The position numbers and the translations under genes are program-made. Positions 39,167-47,419 of a DNA stretch of 64,000 nucleotides are shown here, one piece after another. The stretch covers positions 1,116,001 through 1,180,000 of the forward strand of contig NZ_CP023407.1 of assembly GCF_003665435.1 (NCBI RefSeq), in the 5' to 3' direction. The DNA is from Streptomyces fungicidicus. Lineage in GTDB: Bacteria; Actinomycetota; Actinomycetes; Streptomycetales; Streptomycetaceae. The notes under the pieces are model-generated. The model ran no database searches and had not been told where the DNA came from. It saw only the letters and a program-made list of their open reading frames with translations. How positions within the stretch are numbered: position 1 is the stretch's first letter; each line of letters starts with the position of its first letter.

Positions 39167-39793
39167 TCACGCGTCCCCGTAGGCCTCTCCGCCCGGTTCG
39201 AAGCGGGCCGTCCCGGCGGTGGCGTCGGCGAGCCACGCGCGGAAGGCCGCCACGTCGGCGTCCGGGAGGGCGATCTCGATCGCGACCTCCTCGCCGTAGC
39301 GCACGTCCCGCACCTCGCGTCCGGTGGCGCGCAGGTCGTTCTGCACCTTGCCGGCCCGCCCGTGGTCGACGGTCACCGTGGCCAGCCGGAAGCGGCGCCG
39401 GGTGATCGTGCCCAGGGTGTCCAGCGCCTCGCCCACGGCGCCGCCGTAGGCGCGGATGAGGCCGCCCGCGCCGAGCTTGACGCCGCCGTAGTAGCGGGTG
39501 ACGACGGCGACGGCGTACCGCATGTCGCGGCGGAGCAGCATCTGGAGCATGGGGACGCCCGCGGTGCCGCCCGGTTCCCCGTCGTCACTGGCCTTCTGGG
39601 TGGAGGCGTCGGCGCCGATGACGTAGGCCCAGCAGTTGTGGGTGGCGTCGGCGTGCTCCTTGCGGACGGCGGCGATGAATTCCTGCGCCTCCCGCTCGCC
39701 GGCCGCCGGGGCGAGCGCGCACAGGAAGCGGGAACGGTTGACCTCGGTCTCGTGCACACCCGCGCGGGCGACGGTGCGGTACTGGTCCTGCAT
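39167..39793 (-). CDS. YigZ/IMPACT-family protein
   Basis: A 208-residue UPF0029 protein. The signature region is THNCWAYVIGADASTQKASD, then DDGEPGGTAGVPMLQMLL and VVTRYYGGVKLGAGGLIRAY; the C-terminal domain resembles EF-G domain IV/V folds. Related to yeast/mammalian Impact and E. coli YigZ, thought to act near ribosome or translation factors; role in bacteria unclear. ATG at 39793. The 117 bp between it and sbcD carry no evident site. Confidence 0.88.
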   Translation of the reverse strand: MQDQYRTVARAGVHETEVNRSRFLCALAPAAGEREAQEFIAAVRKEHADATHNCWAYVIGADASTQKASDDGEPGGTAGVPMLQMLLRRDMRYAVAVVTRYYGGVKLGAGGLIRAYGGAVGEALDTLGTITRRRFRLATVTVDHGRAGKVQNDLRATGREVRDVRYGEEVAIEIALPDADVAAFRAWLADATAGTARFEPGGEAYGDA

Positions 39794-39821
39794 CCCGCCA
39801 GCCTATGCGTCCGCGCGCGGC

Positions 39822-40364
39822 CTAACGCCGCCCGCCCCTGGGCACGGTCAGCGAGGTCAGCAGGGCGGAGCCCGGGGCGAGGTCCCGCCAGGCGGCGCCG
39901 CGCCAGGACAGCACGGCGATCGCGGAGGTCGGGAACTTCGCGCGGACCCGGTCCAGGGTGTCGTCGAGTCCGTCGCCGGCCAGCGCCAGGACGAGGTCCT
40001 CCAGGCCGGGGTTGTGTCCGATCAGCAGCAGCGTCTCGACGTCGCCGGGCACCTCGCGCACCACGTCCAGCAGTTCGCGGGCGTCCGCGTGGTAGAGGCG
40101 CGGCTCGTGGCGGACGGGCGGGGGCGTGCCCCACTGGCCGGCGGCCAGCTCCCAGGTGCGGCGGGCCCGGACGGCGGTGGAGCACAGCGCGAGGCCCGGC
40201 AGGCAGTCGGCCTCGGCGAGCGCCCGCCCCGCGGCGGGGGCGTCCCTGCGTCCGCGCGGGGCCAGGGGACGCTCGTGGTCGGGGACGTCCGCCGGCCGGG
40301 CGGACTTGGCGTGGCGCAGGACGACCAGGCGGCGCAGCGGTCCGCGCCCGGCGCGCTCGATCAC
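39822..40364 (-). CDS. SixA-like histidine phosphatase
   Basis: A 180-residue phosphoglycerate-mutase-fold phosphatase. The phosphohistidine motif RHG appears as LRRLVVLRHAKSARPADVPD (RHA-K, the SixA type), and LLLIGHNPGLEDLVLAL holds the second catalytic His. SixA-type proteins dephosphorylate His on phosphotransfer proteins; the partner here is unknown. GTG at 40364 overlaps the stop of the gene upstream. Confidence 0.88.
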   Translation of the reverse strand: MIERAGRGPLRRLVVLRHAKSARPADVPDHERPLAPRGRRDAPAAGRALAEADCLPGLALCSTAVRARRTWELAAGQWGTPPPVRHEPRLYHADARELLDVVREVPGDVETLLLIGHNPGLEDLVLALAGDGLDDTLDRVRAKFPTSAIAVLSWRGAAWRDLAPGSALLTSLTVPRGGRR

Positions 40365-41086
40365 GCCGGGGCTCCCAGGTCGCGGGTGAGGTCGAGGCCG
40401 AGCAGCCGGTCGGCGTAGGCGTAGGTCTCGAAGCGGGCGCCGTCCGCGAGGTCCGGGTCGGTCTCCACCGCGCGCAGGACGCCCAGGACTCCGGCGGTGT
40501 CCAGGTCGTCCTCCCACGCGGTGCGCAGGTCCGCGCGCACCGGGTCGGGGACGGGCCGCGAGGGCCGCCCGGCCCAGTCGGCGACCGCGCGGCGCCAGCG
40601 GTCAAGGGTGGCGCCGGCCTCGTCCAGGGTGGCCGGGCCGATCCGCAAGGTGGCGCTTCGGGGGCGGGCGAGCAGGGCCATGCGCAGGGCGGCGGGGTCG
40701 GCGTCGCCCGGTGCGCCCGGCGCCTCCCAGAGCACGGGGGCCACGGCCACGCGCACCCCGTCGGGGGTCGCGCCGCCCTCGCCCACCACGTGCAGCACCT
40801 GGGCCTCGCCCAGGCCGGCCCCGGTGTCGCCGCCGTCCTCGAAGGGCCGCACCCCGAGGGCCGCGCCCGCCGCGCGCAGTTCCGCCTGCCGCCCTTCGCC
40901 GGTGAGCAGCGCCCATACGGGCGTGCCGCCGAGCTCCAGGGCCCGTACGAGGAGATCGGCGACGAGCAGCACCCGCAGGTGCGTCGGGTCGGACCCCCGT
41001 GTGTGGGCCTGGACACGGGTCAGGCCCCGCCGGGCGGGGGTGGCGTCCACGGGTTCGCCTGTCCGGGCGTCGGTGATGCGCAGCAC
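40361..41086 (-). CDS. Conserved hypothetical protein, possibly Cys-tRNA-synthetase-like fold
   Basis: A 241-residue protein starting VLRITDARTGEPVDATPARR (GTG 41086). LRVLLVADLLVRALELGG and DPAALRMALLARPR followed by an all-helical C-terminus (WRRAVADWAGRPSRP, VLGVLRAVETD) are reminiscent of class-I cysteinyl-tRNA synthetase/MshC relatives, but the catalytic HIGH and KMSK motifs are not visible. It may be a degenerate member with another role. Coupled to the SixA-like gene (overlap of four bases). Confidence 0.6.
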   Translation of the reverse strand: MLRITDARTGEPVDATPARRGLTRVQAHTRGSDPTHLRVLLVADLLVRALELGGTPVWALLTGEGRQAELRAAGAALGVRPFEDGGDTGAGLGEAQVLHVVGEGGATPDGVRVAVAPVLWEAPGAPGDADPAALRMALLARPRSATLRIGPATLDEAGATLDRWRRAVADWAGRPSRPVPDPVRADLRTAWEDDLDTAGVLGVLRAVETDPDLADGARFETYAYADRLLGLDLTRDLGAPA

Positions 41087-41234
41087 GAGCCGAGCGTAGG
41101 CGCGCCGGCGCGCGTACGCAGGCATCCGGACCGCATTTCGCGTCGCCGGGGAGAGCGGCGGCACCGGGAATCCCCGCGCGCCCCGCCCGGTTGAACCGGG
41201 CGACAGCGGTTTCACGACTCCCTGGAGGTCCACG

Positions 41235-41642
41235 GTGTACGGCGACGAGGCGACGGTCCGCAAGATCCTCACCGGACTCGGTGACACCTGGGCCGTGGTG
41301 GGCCTGTCGTCGAACCGGCAGCGCGCGGCGTACGGGGTCGCCCAGGTGCTCCAGCGGTTCGGCAAGCGCGTGGTGCCGGTGCACCCCAAGGCCGAGACGG
41401 TGCACGGCGAGCGGGGCTACGCCTCCCTCGCGGACATCCCCTTCGAGGTGGACGTCGTGGACGTGTTCGTCAACAGCGACCTGGCCGGGGCCGTGGCGGA
41501 CGAGGCGGTGGCCAAGGGCGCGAAGGCGGTCTGGTTCCAGCTCGACGTCGTCGACGAGGCGGCGTACGAGCGGACCCGCGCGGCGGGCCTGGAGATGGTG
41601 ATGGACCGCTGCCCGGCGATCGAGATACCCCGCCTCGGCTAG
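41235..41642 (+). CDS. CoA-binding protein (YccU family)
   Basis: A 135-residue Rossmann-like CoA_binding domain protein. The nucleotide loop is WAVVGLSSNRQRAAYGVAQV, followed by GKRVVPVHPKAETVHGERGY, VDVVDVFVNSDLAGAVADEA and a conserved C-terminal GLEMVMDRCPAIEIPRL. The family binds CoA, but its biological task is unclear. GTG start with CTGGAGG upstream. Confidence 0.9.
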   Translation: MYGDEATVRKILTGLGDTWAVVGLSSNRQRAAYGVAQVLQRFGKRVVPVHPKAETVHGERGYASLADIPFEVDVVDVFVNSDLAGAVADEAVAKGAKAVWFQLDVVDEAAYERTRAAGLEMVMDRCPAIEIPRLG

Positions 41643-41683
41643 CCGTTCCCCCGGGTCCGCGCGAGTGACCGGGCGGTGCCCGG

Positions 41684-42043
41684 TCAGTCGTGCGGGGGCC
41701 GGTCGCCGAGCCTGTGGTCGGCCACGTTCAGCGCCTCGTCCACCAGCCGCCGCAGATGGCCGTCGCGCAGGGAGTAGATCACCCGGCGGCCCTCCTTGCG
41801 GGTGTCCACCAGCCCCGCGAGCCGCAGTCGCGCCAGATGCTGGCTGACCGCGGGGCGGGCCGCTCCGCAGGTCTCGGTGAGCGTGGTGACGTCGGCCTCT
41901 CCGCCGGTCAGGGCGTGCAGCAGGGTGAGCCGGGTGCGGTCGCCGAGCAGGGCGAGCAGCTCCGCGGCGAGCGCGAAGTGTTCCTCGCCGGGTGTGCGTG
42001 GGTGCGCATCGTGCGCAGGTGATAGGTGCATGCGTGCGCTCAT
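41684..42043 (-). CDS. ArsR/SmtB-family metal-responsive repressor
   Basis: A 119-residue winged-HTH protein: ELLALLGDRTRLTLLHALTG, then VTTLTETCGAARPAVSQHLA, RLRLAGLVDTRKEGRRVIYS. The N-terminal tail is His-rich (MHLSPAHDAHPRTPGEEHF). At the C-terminal end a His cluster (DGHLRRLVDEALNVADH) is typical of alpha5 Zn/Co/Ni sites. CATTAT on this strand ends 6 nt before the ATG at 42043, so the mRNA is probably leaderless. Likely repressor of the divergent cation exporter. Confidence 0.88.
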   Translation of the reverse strand: MSARMHLSPAHDAHPRTPGEEHFALAAELLALLGDRTRLTLLHALTGGEADVTTLTETCGAARPAVSQHLARLRLAGLVDTRKEGRRVIYSLRDGHLRRLVDEALNVADHRLGDRPPHD

Positions 42044-42050
42044 ACGCACA
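42031..42050. promoter_or_regulatory. ArsR-type operator candidate
   Basis: TGTGCG-TATGAG-CGCACGCA on the minus strand is an imperfect dyad around TATGAG, resembling ArsR/SmtB sites. It covers the ArsR transcription/translation start and lies 55-75 bp from the divergent exporter GTG at 42105. Confidence 0.55.
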
Positions 42051-42104
42051 TAATGGGCCCGTGGGCGCCGTCGCGTCCACCTCGCGCACCGGAAGGGGAC
42101 GATC

Positions 42105-43199
42105 GTGAGCGACCGCCACCACCACGGCCATGAGCACGGGCACGACCACGACCACGACCACGACCACCAACATGAGCACGACCACGGACACAGTCACGGT
42201 CACGGGCACCGCCGTTCCGTGTTCCGTCGCCTCGCCCATCTGCTCGCCCCGCACTCGCACGAGACCGCCGACAAGCTCGACCCCGCGCTGGAGTCCTCGG
42301 CCCGGGGGATGCGCGCGCTGTGGGTCTCCCTGGCGGTGCTGGGGGCGACGGCGCTCGCGCAGGCGGTCGTGGTGGCCGTGTCGGGCTCGGTGGCGCTGCT
42401 CGGCGACACGGTGCACAACGTCGCGGACGCGCTGACCGCCGTGCCGCTGGGGATCGCCTTCGTGCTGGGCCGGCGCGCCGCCACCCGCCGCTTCACCTAC
42501 GGCTACGGGCGCGCGGAGGATCTGGCGGGCATCGCGATCGTCCTGACGATCGCCGCGTCCGCCGCCTTCGCGGGGTGGACGGCGTTCGCGCGGCTGCTGG
42601 AGCCGCGCCCCGTCGGGCACATCCCGGTGGTAGCCGTCGCGGCGCTCGTCGGGTTCGCGGGCAACGAGTGGGTGGCCCGCTACCGCATCCGGGTCGGGCG
42701 TGAGATCGGCTCGGCCGCGCTGGTCGCCGACGGACTGCACGCCCGCACCGACGGGTTCACCTCACTGGCGGTGCTGCTGAGCGCCGGCGGCGCGGCCCTG
42801 GGGTGGCGGTTCGCCGACCCGGTGGTCGGTCTGGCGATCACGGCGGCGATCGTCCTGGTGCTGCGGGACGCCGCGCGGGAGGTGTTCCGGCGGGTGATGG
42901 ACGCCGTCGACCCGGCGCTGGTTGACCGGGCCGAGGAGGCGCTGAAGCGGGTTCCCGGCGTGCGCGGGGTGGGCGAGCTGCGGCTGCGCTGGATCGGTCA
43001 CCGGCTGCGCGCGGAGGTGGCGGTGGTGGTGGACGGCGGGGCGACGCTGCGCGAGGCGCACCATGTCGCCGTCGAGGCCGAGCACGCTCTGCTGCACGCC
43101 GTCCCCCGGCTGACCGCGGCCCTGGTCCACGCGGATCCGGAGCCGGTGCCGGGCGGGGCGGACCCGCATCTGGCCCTGGCCCACCACGCCGTGCGCTGA
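42105..43199 (+). CDS. Cation diffusion facilitator (Zn/Co/Ni exporter)
   Basis: A 364-residue CDF transporter. The first 36 residues are a His/Asp-rich metal-sensing tail (HGHEHGHDHDHDHDHQHEHD). Six membrane spans follow, with the transport-site motif LLGDTVHNVADALTAV (HxxxD type) in span 2 and VADGLHARTDGFTSLAVLL (HxxxD) in span 5. The C-terminal cytoplasmic domain contains LRLRWIGHRLRAEVAVVVD. It should export divalent metal for proton. GTG start. Controlled, by position, by the ArsR repressor. Confidence 0.93.
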   Translation: MSDRHHHGHEHGHDHDHDHDHQHEHDHGHSHGHGHRRSVFRRLAHLLAPHSHETADKLDPALESSARGMRALWVSLAVLGATALAQAVVVAVSGSVALLGDTVHNVADALTAVPLGIAFVLGRRAATRRFTYGYGRAEDLAGIAIVLTIAASAAFAGWTAFARLLEPRPVGHIPVVAVAALVGFAGNEWVARYRIRVGREIGSAALVADGLHARTDGFTSLAVLLSAGGAALGWRFADPVVGLAITAAIVLVLRDAAREVFRRVMDAVDPALVDRAEEALKRVPGVRGVGELRLRWIGHRLRAEVAVVVDGGATLREAHHVAVEAEHALLHAVPRLTAALVHADPEPVPGGADPHLALAHHAVR

Positions 43200-43201
43200 C
43201 C

Positions 43202-43759
43202 TCAGACCACTCCCAGCCCTTCGATCACGACCGCTCCGGGCAGTTCCGCGAACGCCTTGCCCGGGACCAGGAGCTTGCCGCGCCGCCGGCCGCTGCCGAC
43301 GAGCACGTACGGCAGGTCCACGACGGCGGCGTCCACCAGCACCGGCCAGTCGCCGGGCAGCCCCAGCGGTGTGATGCCGCCGTACTCCATGCCGCTCTCC
43401 CCCGTGGCGGTGTCCATCGGGGCGAAGGACGCCTTGCGGGCGCCGAGGTGACGGCGCACCACGCCGTTGACGTCGAGCCGGGTGGCGGACAGGACGACGC
43501 ACCCGGCGAGCGTGGTCGCGCCGCCCCGCTTGGCCGCGACCACCACGCAGTTCGCCGACCGCTCCAGCAGGTCCCGGCCGTAGTGCTCGACGAAGACGGC
43601 GGTGTCCGCCCAGCGCGGGTCGGTGTCGACGTACAGGATCCGGTCGGCGGGCACGCCGCCGCTCCAGTCGCGGACGGCCGCGGCGACCGGGGCGGTCAGC
43701 TCGTCGAGGCAGTCGGGGGCGGGGGTGGCCCGGTCGAAGTCTCCGATGGGTGCGCGCAT
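43202..43759 (-). CDS. YbaK/EbsC-family (aminoacyl-tRNA deacylase-like) protein
   Basis: A 185-residue YbaK/aa-tRNA-deacylase fold. The core is CVVVAAKRGGATTLAGCVVL, VNGVVRRHLGARKASFAPMD and EYGGITPLGLPGDWPVLVDA with the GG-x-TP-G-L signature. Members hydrolyse mischarged tRNAs (Cys-tRNA-Pro and similar), working in trans. ATG at 43759. Its stop lies 2 bp from the CDF stop (convergent). Confidence 0.88.
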   Translation of the reverse strand: MRAPIGDFDRATPAPDCLDELTAPVAAAVRDWSGGVPADRILYVDTDPRWADTAVFVEHYGRDLLERSANCVVVAAKRGGATTLAGCVVLSATRLDVNGVVRRHLGARKASFAPMDTATGESGMEYGGITPLGLPGDWPVLVDAAVVDLPYVLVGSGRRRGKLLVPGKAFAELPGAVVIEGLGVV

Positions 43760-43793
43760 GGCGGCACCGTAACAGCCGGCCGGAGGGCGCCCG

Positions 43794-44366
43794 TCAGTGC
43801 ACGGGCGGCACCGAGACGGTCATGATCATCTCCATCGGGACCTCGCCCCTGTTGCCGTACGTGTGGGGCGTGTTGGCCTCGAAGGAGACGCTGGCACCGG
43901 CCGGCACCCGGTGCTCCGTCCCGTCGACGGTGAGGGTCAGCTCCCCCGTCGTGACGTGCAGGAGTTCGACCGTGCCGGCGGGGTGCGGGTCAGAGTCGCT
44001 GCCCTCGCCCGGCATCAGTTTCCAGTCCCACATCTCCAGCGGGCCCGGCGCCTCGGCACCGGCGAGCAGCCGGTTGTAGCTGCCCTCCTCGGTGTGCCAG
44101 AGCCGTACGGCCTGGTCGGCGGGGACGATACGGACCTTCGGGCCCCGCTCGTAGTCGAGCAGGGTGGTGACGCTGACGCCCAGCGCGTCGCCGATCTTGA
44201 CGACGGTGCCGATGCTCGGGTTGGTGCGGGCCTGCTCGATCTGGATGAGCATGCCGCGGCTGACGCCCGCCCGCGCCGCGAGCGTGTCCAGGGTGAAGCC
44301 GCGCTCGGCGCGCCAGCGCTTGACGTTGCGCGCCAGGGACTGGGTCAGCAGGTCGAGGTCCGACAC
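43794..44366 (-). CDS. XRE-family regulator with C-terminal cupin domain
   Basis: A 190-residue regulator. HTH: LARNVKRWRAERGFTLDTLA, ARAGVSRGMLIQIEQARTNP; cupin: PHPAGTVELLHVTTGELTLT, VPAGASVSFEANTPHTYGN. Such regulators often control a neighbouring transporter or amino-acid gene; here the divergent neighbour is a dead EamA-like fragment. GTG at 44366 (VSDLDLLTQS) is chosen, with GGATGG upstream; TTG 44381 is the longer option. Confidence 0.9.
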   Translation of the reverse strand: MSDLDLLTQSLARNVKRWRAERGFTLDTLAARAGVSRGMLIQIEQARTNPSIGTVVKIGDALGVSVTTLLDYERGPKVRIVPADQAVRLWHTEEGSYNRLLAGAEAPGPLEMWDWKLMPGEGSDSDPHPAGTVELLHVTTGELTLTVDGTEHRVPAGASVSFEANTPHTYGNRGEVPMEMIMTVSVPPVH

Positions 44367-44381
44367 ATTCCATCCGTTCAA

Positions 44382-44395
44382 TATCCTGGATAATA
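44382..44395 (-). promoter_or_regulatory. TATCC-T-GGATA dyad overlapping the XRE gene -10
   Basis: A perfect 5-bp-arm dyad at 44382-44392 overlaps TATTAT on the minus strand (44395-44390), a -10-like box whose start would fall on the dyad. This is a likely autoregulatory site. A second dyad, TCAAC-TAC-GTTGA, lies near 44410-44422. Confidence 0.5.
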
Positions 44396-44463
44396 GGGTC
44401 CACTCCGTTCAACTACGTTGAGATGCACCCGATCGTTCACCGCACTGTACTGCGAGGCCCGCC

Positions 44464-44597
44464 GTGACAGCGCCCTTCGCCCTGGCCACCAGCCTGCTGT
44501 AATGGCCCTGGCGGCCAACGGTACGTACGCCGTGGCCGCGCGGACCGGCCCGGTGACGGTGGCCGCGGTCCTCGCGCTCCTGCCGGCGACGGGCTGA
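44464..44597 (+). pseudogene. Remnant of an EamA/DMT-family transporter
   Basis: Two frames together read PFALATSLL then (shifted) MALAANGTYAVAARTGPVTV AAVLALLPATG, which resembles the ninth-span region of EamA permeases (LANVAY-x3-RTGP-x4-VLASLYP). A stop at 44500 and a frame change at 44502 break it, and it ends at 44597 where spans should continue. It lies divergent from the XRE-cupin regulator, where a working permease would be expected. Confidence 0.5.
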
Positions 44598-44604
44598 GGG
44601 CGGC

Positions 44605-45435
44605 TCAGCTCCCGGGCTCCAGCTCGGCGAGCCGCGCCGGACCGCTCGCGGCCGGCTCCCCGACTCCGGTCGAGGCCTGTCCGTCGAGCTCCGCGAGCCG
44701 GGCCACGGCCTCCTCGTCGAGCGCCGACAGCGCCCGCAGCTGGTCCGGGGTGACACCCTCCGGGATCGGCACGGGCGCCGGGGTGCGCAGGGGCGGCTGC
44801 CAGCCGTCGGCGGGAGTCCAGCGGCGTACGACACGGGCCGGGGCGCCCGCGACCACCGCGTGGTCGGGCACCGTTCCCCGGACCACGGCGCCCGCCGCCA
44901 CCACCACATTCCGCCCGACGCGCGCCCCCGGGAGGATCACCGCGCCGGTGCCGATCCAGCAGCCGGGTCCGATCTCCACCGGCTCCATCCGCGGCCACTG
45001 CTTGCCGATGGGCTCGTGCGGGTCGTCGTAGGAGTGGTTGGTGGAGGTGACGTAGACGTACGGCCCGAAGTAGCAGTCGCTGCCGATGGTGACCGTCGTG
45101 TCGGCGATGACATGGCTGCCGCGCCCCAGGACGACCCCGTCGCCGATGCGCAGGATCGGCTCCGGGCCGAGGTCCAGGCCGGGCATCAGGCCGGCGGTGA
45201 GGGTGACCTGCTCGCCGACGATGCAGTGCGCGCCGAGCCGGATCCAGGGCTCGCCGAAGACCGTGCCGAGCGGGAAGGCGAGCCTGGTACCTGTTCCCAT
45301 GGCCCCGAAGCGGAAGCGGCCGGGGTGCTCGGCGGTCACCGAACCCGTGCGCTGGGCCCAGGCCCAGCCCGCGTGGACCGCGCGCTGAGCGAGGCGGCGC
45401 GGCCAGGACGAGAACGTGTTCTTGCGCTTCGGCAC
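44605..45435 (-). CDS. Left-handed beta-helix acyltransferase (hexapeptide repeat)
   Basis: A 276-residue transferase. Hexapeptide turns run from about residue 62 to 200 (IRLGAHCIVGEQVTLTAG, ILRIGDGVVLGRGSHVIADT, VEIGPGCWIGTGAVILPGAR, VGRNVVVAAGAVVRGTVPDH). The catalytic His is likely in YVYVTSTNHSYDDPHEPIGK, as in maltose/xenobiotic-type acetyltransferases. The last 60 residues are an Ala/Glu/Pro tail. Substrate may be a sugar or lipid; unknown. ATG at 45435. Confidence 0.88.
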   Translation of the reverse strand: MPKRKNTFSSWPRRLAQRAVHAGWAWAQRTGSVTAEHPGRFRFGAMGTGTRLAFPLGTVFGEPWIRLGAHCIVGEQVTLTAGLMPGLDLGPEPILRIGDGVVLGRGSHVIADTTVTIGSDCYFGPYVYVTSTNHSYDDPHEPIGKQWPRMEPVEIGPGCWIGTGAVILPGARVGRNVVVAAGAVVRGTVPDHAVVAGAPARVVRRWTPADGWQPPLRTPAPVPIPEGVTPDQLRALSALDEEAVARLAELDGQASTGVGEPAASGPARLAELEPGS

Positions 45436-45549
45436 CCGCTCACCGTAGTCGGCGGGCGCCGCGCCGTCGGGACGGTGACCCTGTGATCTTCACCCCACCG
45501 GGCAGGCGTACGGTGCGGGGTGTCTACGACGTGGGTGGAGGAGAGGCCG

Positions 45550-46080
45550 ATGACGCACCGCGCGCTGATCACAGGTGTCGGGGGCAGGGAGCCGAAGGTC
45601 GACGGGGACGCGTTCGTGGCGCCCACGGCCTCGGTGATCGGGGACGTGACGCTGCACGCGGGCGCGAGCGTCTGGTACGGAGCGGTGCTGCGCGGGGACG
45701 TGGAGCGGATCTCCGTCGGCGCGAACAGCAACGTGCAGGACAACTGCACGCTCCACGCCGACCCGGGGTTCCCGGTCGGTGTGGGTGAGCGGGTGTCGAT
45801 CGGGCACAACGCCGTGGTGCATGGGGCCACCGTCGAGGACGACTGCCTGATCGGCATGGGGGCGACCGTGCTCAACGGCGCCGTGATCGGCGCCGGGTCC
45901 CTGGTCGCTGCGCAGGCGCTGGTGCCGCAGGGGATGCGGGTGCCGCCGGGGTCACTGGTCGCCGGGGTGCCGGCGAAGGTCCGGCGGGAGCTCACCCCGG
46001 AGGAGCGGGAGGGGCTGACCCTCAACGGGACGATGTACGCCGAGCTGGCCAGGGTTCACCGGGAGGAGCACGGGGCCTAG
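45550..46080 (+). CDS. Gamma-class carbonic anhydrase-like hexapeptide protein
   Basis: A 176-residue gamma-CA/YrdA-type trimer-forming protein: VAPTASVIGDVTLHAGASVW, YGAVLRGDVERISVGANSNV, QDNCTLHADPGFPVGVGERV, SIGHNAVVHGATVEDDCLIG. The three zinc His residues are in HAD, GHN and VVHG. Zinc-dependent hydration of CO2 is the known activity of some members. ATG at 45550 with GGAGGAGAGG upstream; a GTG at 45520 is less supported. Confidence 0.9.
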   Translation: MTHRALITGVGGREPKVDGDAFVAPTASVIGDVTLHAGASVWYGAVLRGDVERISVGANSNVQDNCTLHADPGFPVGVGERVSIGHNAVVHGATVEDDCLIGMGATVLNGAVIGAGSLVAAQALVPQGMRVPPGSLVAGVPAKVRRELTPEEREGLTLNGTMYAELARVHREEHGA

Positions 46081-46131
46081 AGGGCCCGGTCGGTCCGCGG
46101 GAGGGGCGGCCGCGCCCCTTCACGGCGGGTG

Positions 46132-46761
46132 TCAGTCGGCGGCGGCGACGGGTTCGGGGGCCGCCTTCTTCGCCTTGCGCTTCAGCACCAGCATCGAGGT
46201 GACGCCGATCAGGACCGCCGCCACCAGGCCCAGCCAGGAGAAGCGCTTCAGCCAGGACTCGGCGACGATGCCCACGTAGTAGATGACGGCCGTGGTGCCG
46301 CCCGCCCACACGATGCCGCCGAGCACGTTGGCGATCAGGAACTTCCAGTACGGCATCCGCAGCACACCCGCGAGCGGGCCGGCGAAGATGCGCAGCAGGG
46401 CGACGAAGCGGCCGAAGAAGACGGCCCACATGCCCCACTTCTGGAAGGACCGTTCCGCGGTGGCGATGTGCGCCTCGCTGAAGTGCCGGGGGAACTTCGC
46501 CCCCAGCCAGGCCAGCATCGGCCGTCCACCCTTGCGGCCGATGGCGTAGCCGATCGAGTCGCCGATGATCGCGCCGGCGGTGGCGCAGGCGCCGAGGACC
46601 ACCGGGTCGATGTCGCCGTGCTGGGAGGCGAGCAGCGCGGAGGAGACCAGGATGATCTCGCCCGGCAGCGGGATGCCCAGGCTCTCCAGCCCGATGACCA
46701 CTCCCACCAGCGCGTACACGGCGACCGCGGGTACGGTCTCGAGCCACTCCTGCACGTGCAA
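46132..46761 (-). CDS. DedA-family membrane protein
   Basis: A 209-residue polytopic protein with GLESLGIPLPGEIILVSSAL near residue 25, GDSIGYAIGRKGGRP, and FFGRFVALLRIFAGPLAGVL (the E...F-x-GR-x4-R DedA signature). Four to five spans. DedA proteins are undecaprenyl-phosphate or phosphatidylethanolamine flippase-like transporters of the envelope. Basic C-tail KRKAKKAAPE. ATG at 46761. Alone in its unit. Confidence 0.9.
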   Translation of the reverse strand: MHVQEWLETVPAVAVYALVGVVIGLESLGIPLPGEIILVSSALLASQHGDIDPVVLGACATAGAIIGDSIGYAIGRKGGRPMLAWLGAKFPRHFSEAHIATAERSFQKWGMWAVFFGRFVALLRIFAGPLAGVLRMPYWKFLIANVLGGIVWAGGTTAVIYYVGIVAESWLKRFSWLGLVAAVLIGVTSMLVLKRKAKKAAPEPVAAAD

Positions 46762-46848
46762 CGCCCTGTCCTCCCGGTCCGCCGTCCGTGCGCCCGGTCC
46801 CGGCGCACGAACGGGAAGCCTACCGGGTCACCGGCGCCGGCCCGGCGG

Positions 46849-47301
46849 TCAGCCGTTGGGGCGCAGGGTCCAGACGACGCTCATCTCACCGGTGACCGCG
46901 CCGTCCTCGCGTCGGATGGCGATCGAGACGGGGAACTCGGGGCGGCGGCCCTCGTCGAGCTCGGCGACGACCTCGGCGGCCGGCCGGCCGAGGGTCGCGG
47001 TGGCGGTGACCGGACCCATGGCCAGCTTCTTGTAGGCGATCTCGGCACTGACGGCCAGCGGCACGGCACGCGCGAGCTGGTCCCCGAACGCGGCGAGCAC
47101 GATCGCTCCGCTCGCGGACTCACCAAGGGTGAACATCGCGCCGGCGTGCGGCCCGCCCACGTGGTTGTGGTACTCGTTCTGGTCCGGCAGCGCCACCACG
47201 GCCCGCTCCGGCGTGGTCTCCAGGAACTGGAGGTTGAGGGTCCGGGCCATGGGCACCGTGGCGGCGAGCATCTCGCCGATGGACATCTGGTCTGCGCTCA
47301 T
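46849..47301 (-). CDS. DUF4442/YiiD-type hotdog thioesterase-like protein
   Basis: A 150-residue hotdog-fold protein: ATVPMARTLNLQFLETTPER, NHVGGPHAGAMFTLGESASG (the HotDog helix with the Gly-x-His-Ala-Gly-Ala motif) and a strand ending VVWTLRPNG. Thioesterase activity on acyl-CoA is inferred from the family. ATG at 47301; TAACCT lies 6 nt upstream, possibly a leaderless promoter. Confidence 0.8.
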   Translation of the reverse strand: MSADQMSIGEMLAATVPMARTLNLQFLETTPERAVVALPDQNEYHNHVGGPHAGAMFTLGESASGAIVLAAFGDQLARAVPLAVSAEIAYKKLAMGPVTATATLGRPAAEVVAELDEGRRPEFPVSIAIRREDGAVTGEMSVVWTLRPNG

Positions 47302-47419
47302 GAGCGCAGGTTACCGACGAGTAGCCTCGGCCGCCATGCCGCCCGTCCCACGAGTTGCTACGTCCCTGTCAAAGGGCAGTGACCGAACCGTGTCCATGGC
47401 GCGGCTAGGGTTGCTGCCC

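Noticed and set aside
41665..41847. Short plus-strand ORF opposite the ArsR gene
   Set aside because: Arg/Pro-rich shadow without ribosome site.
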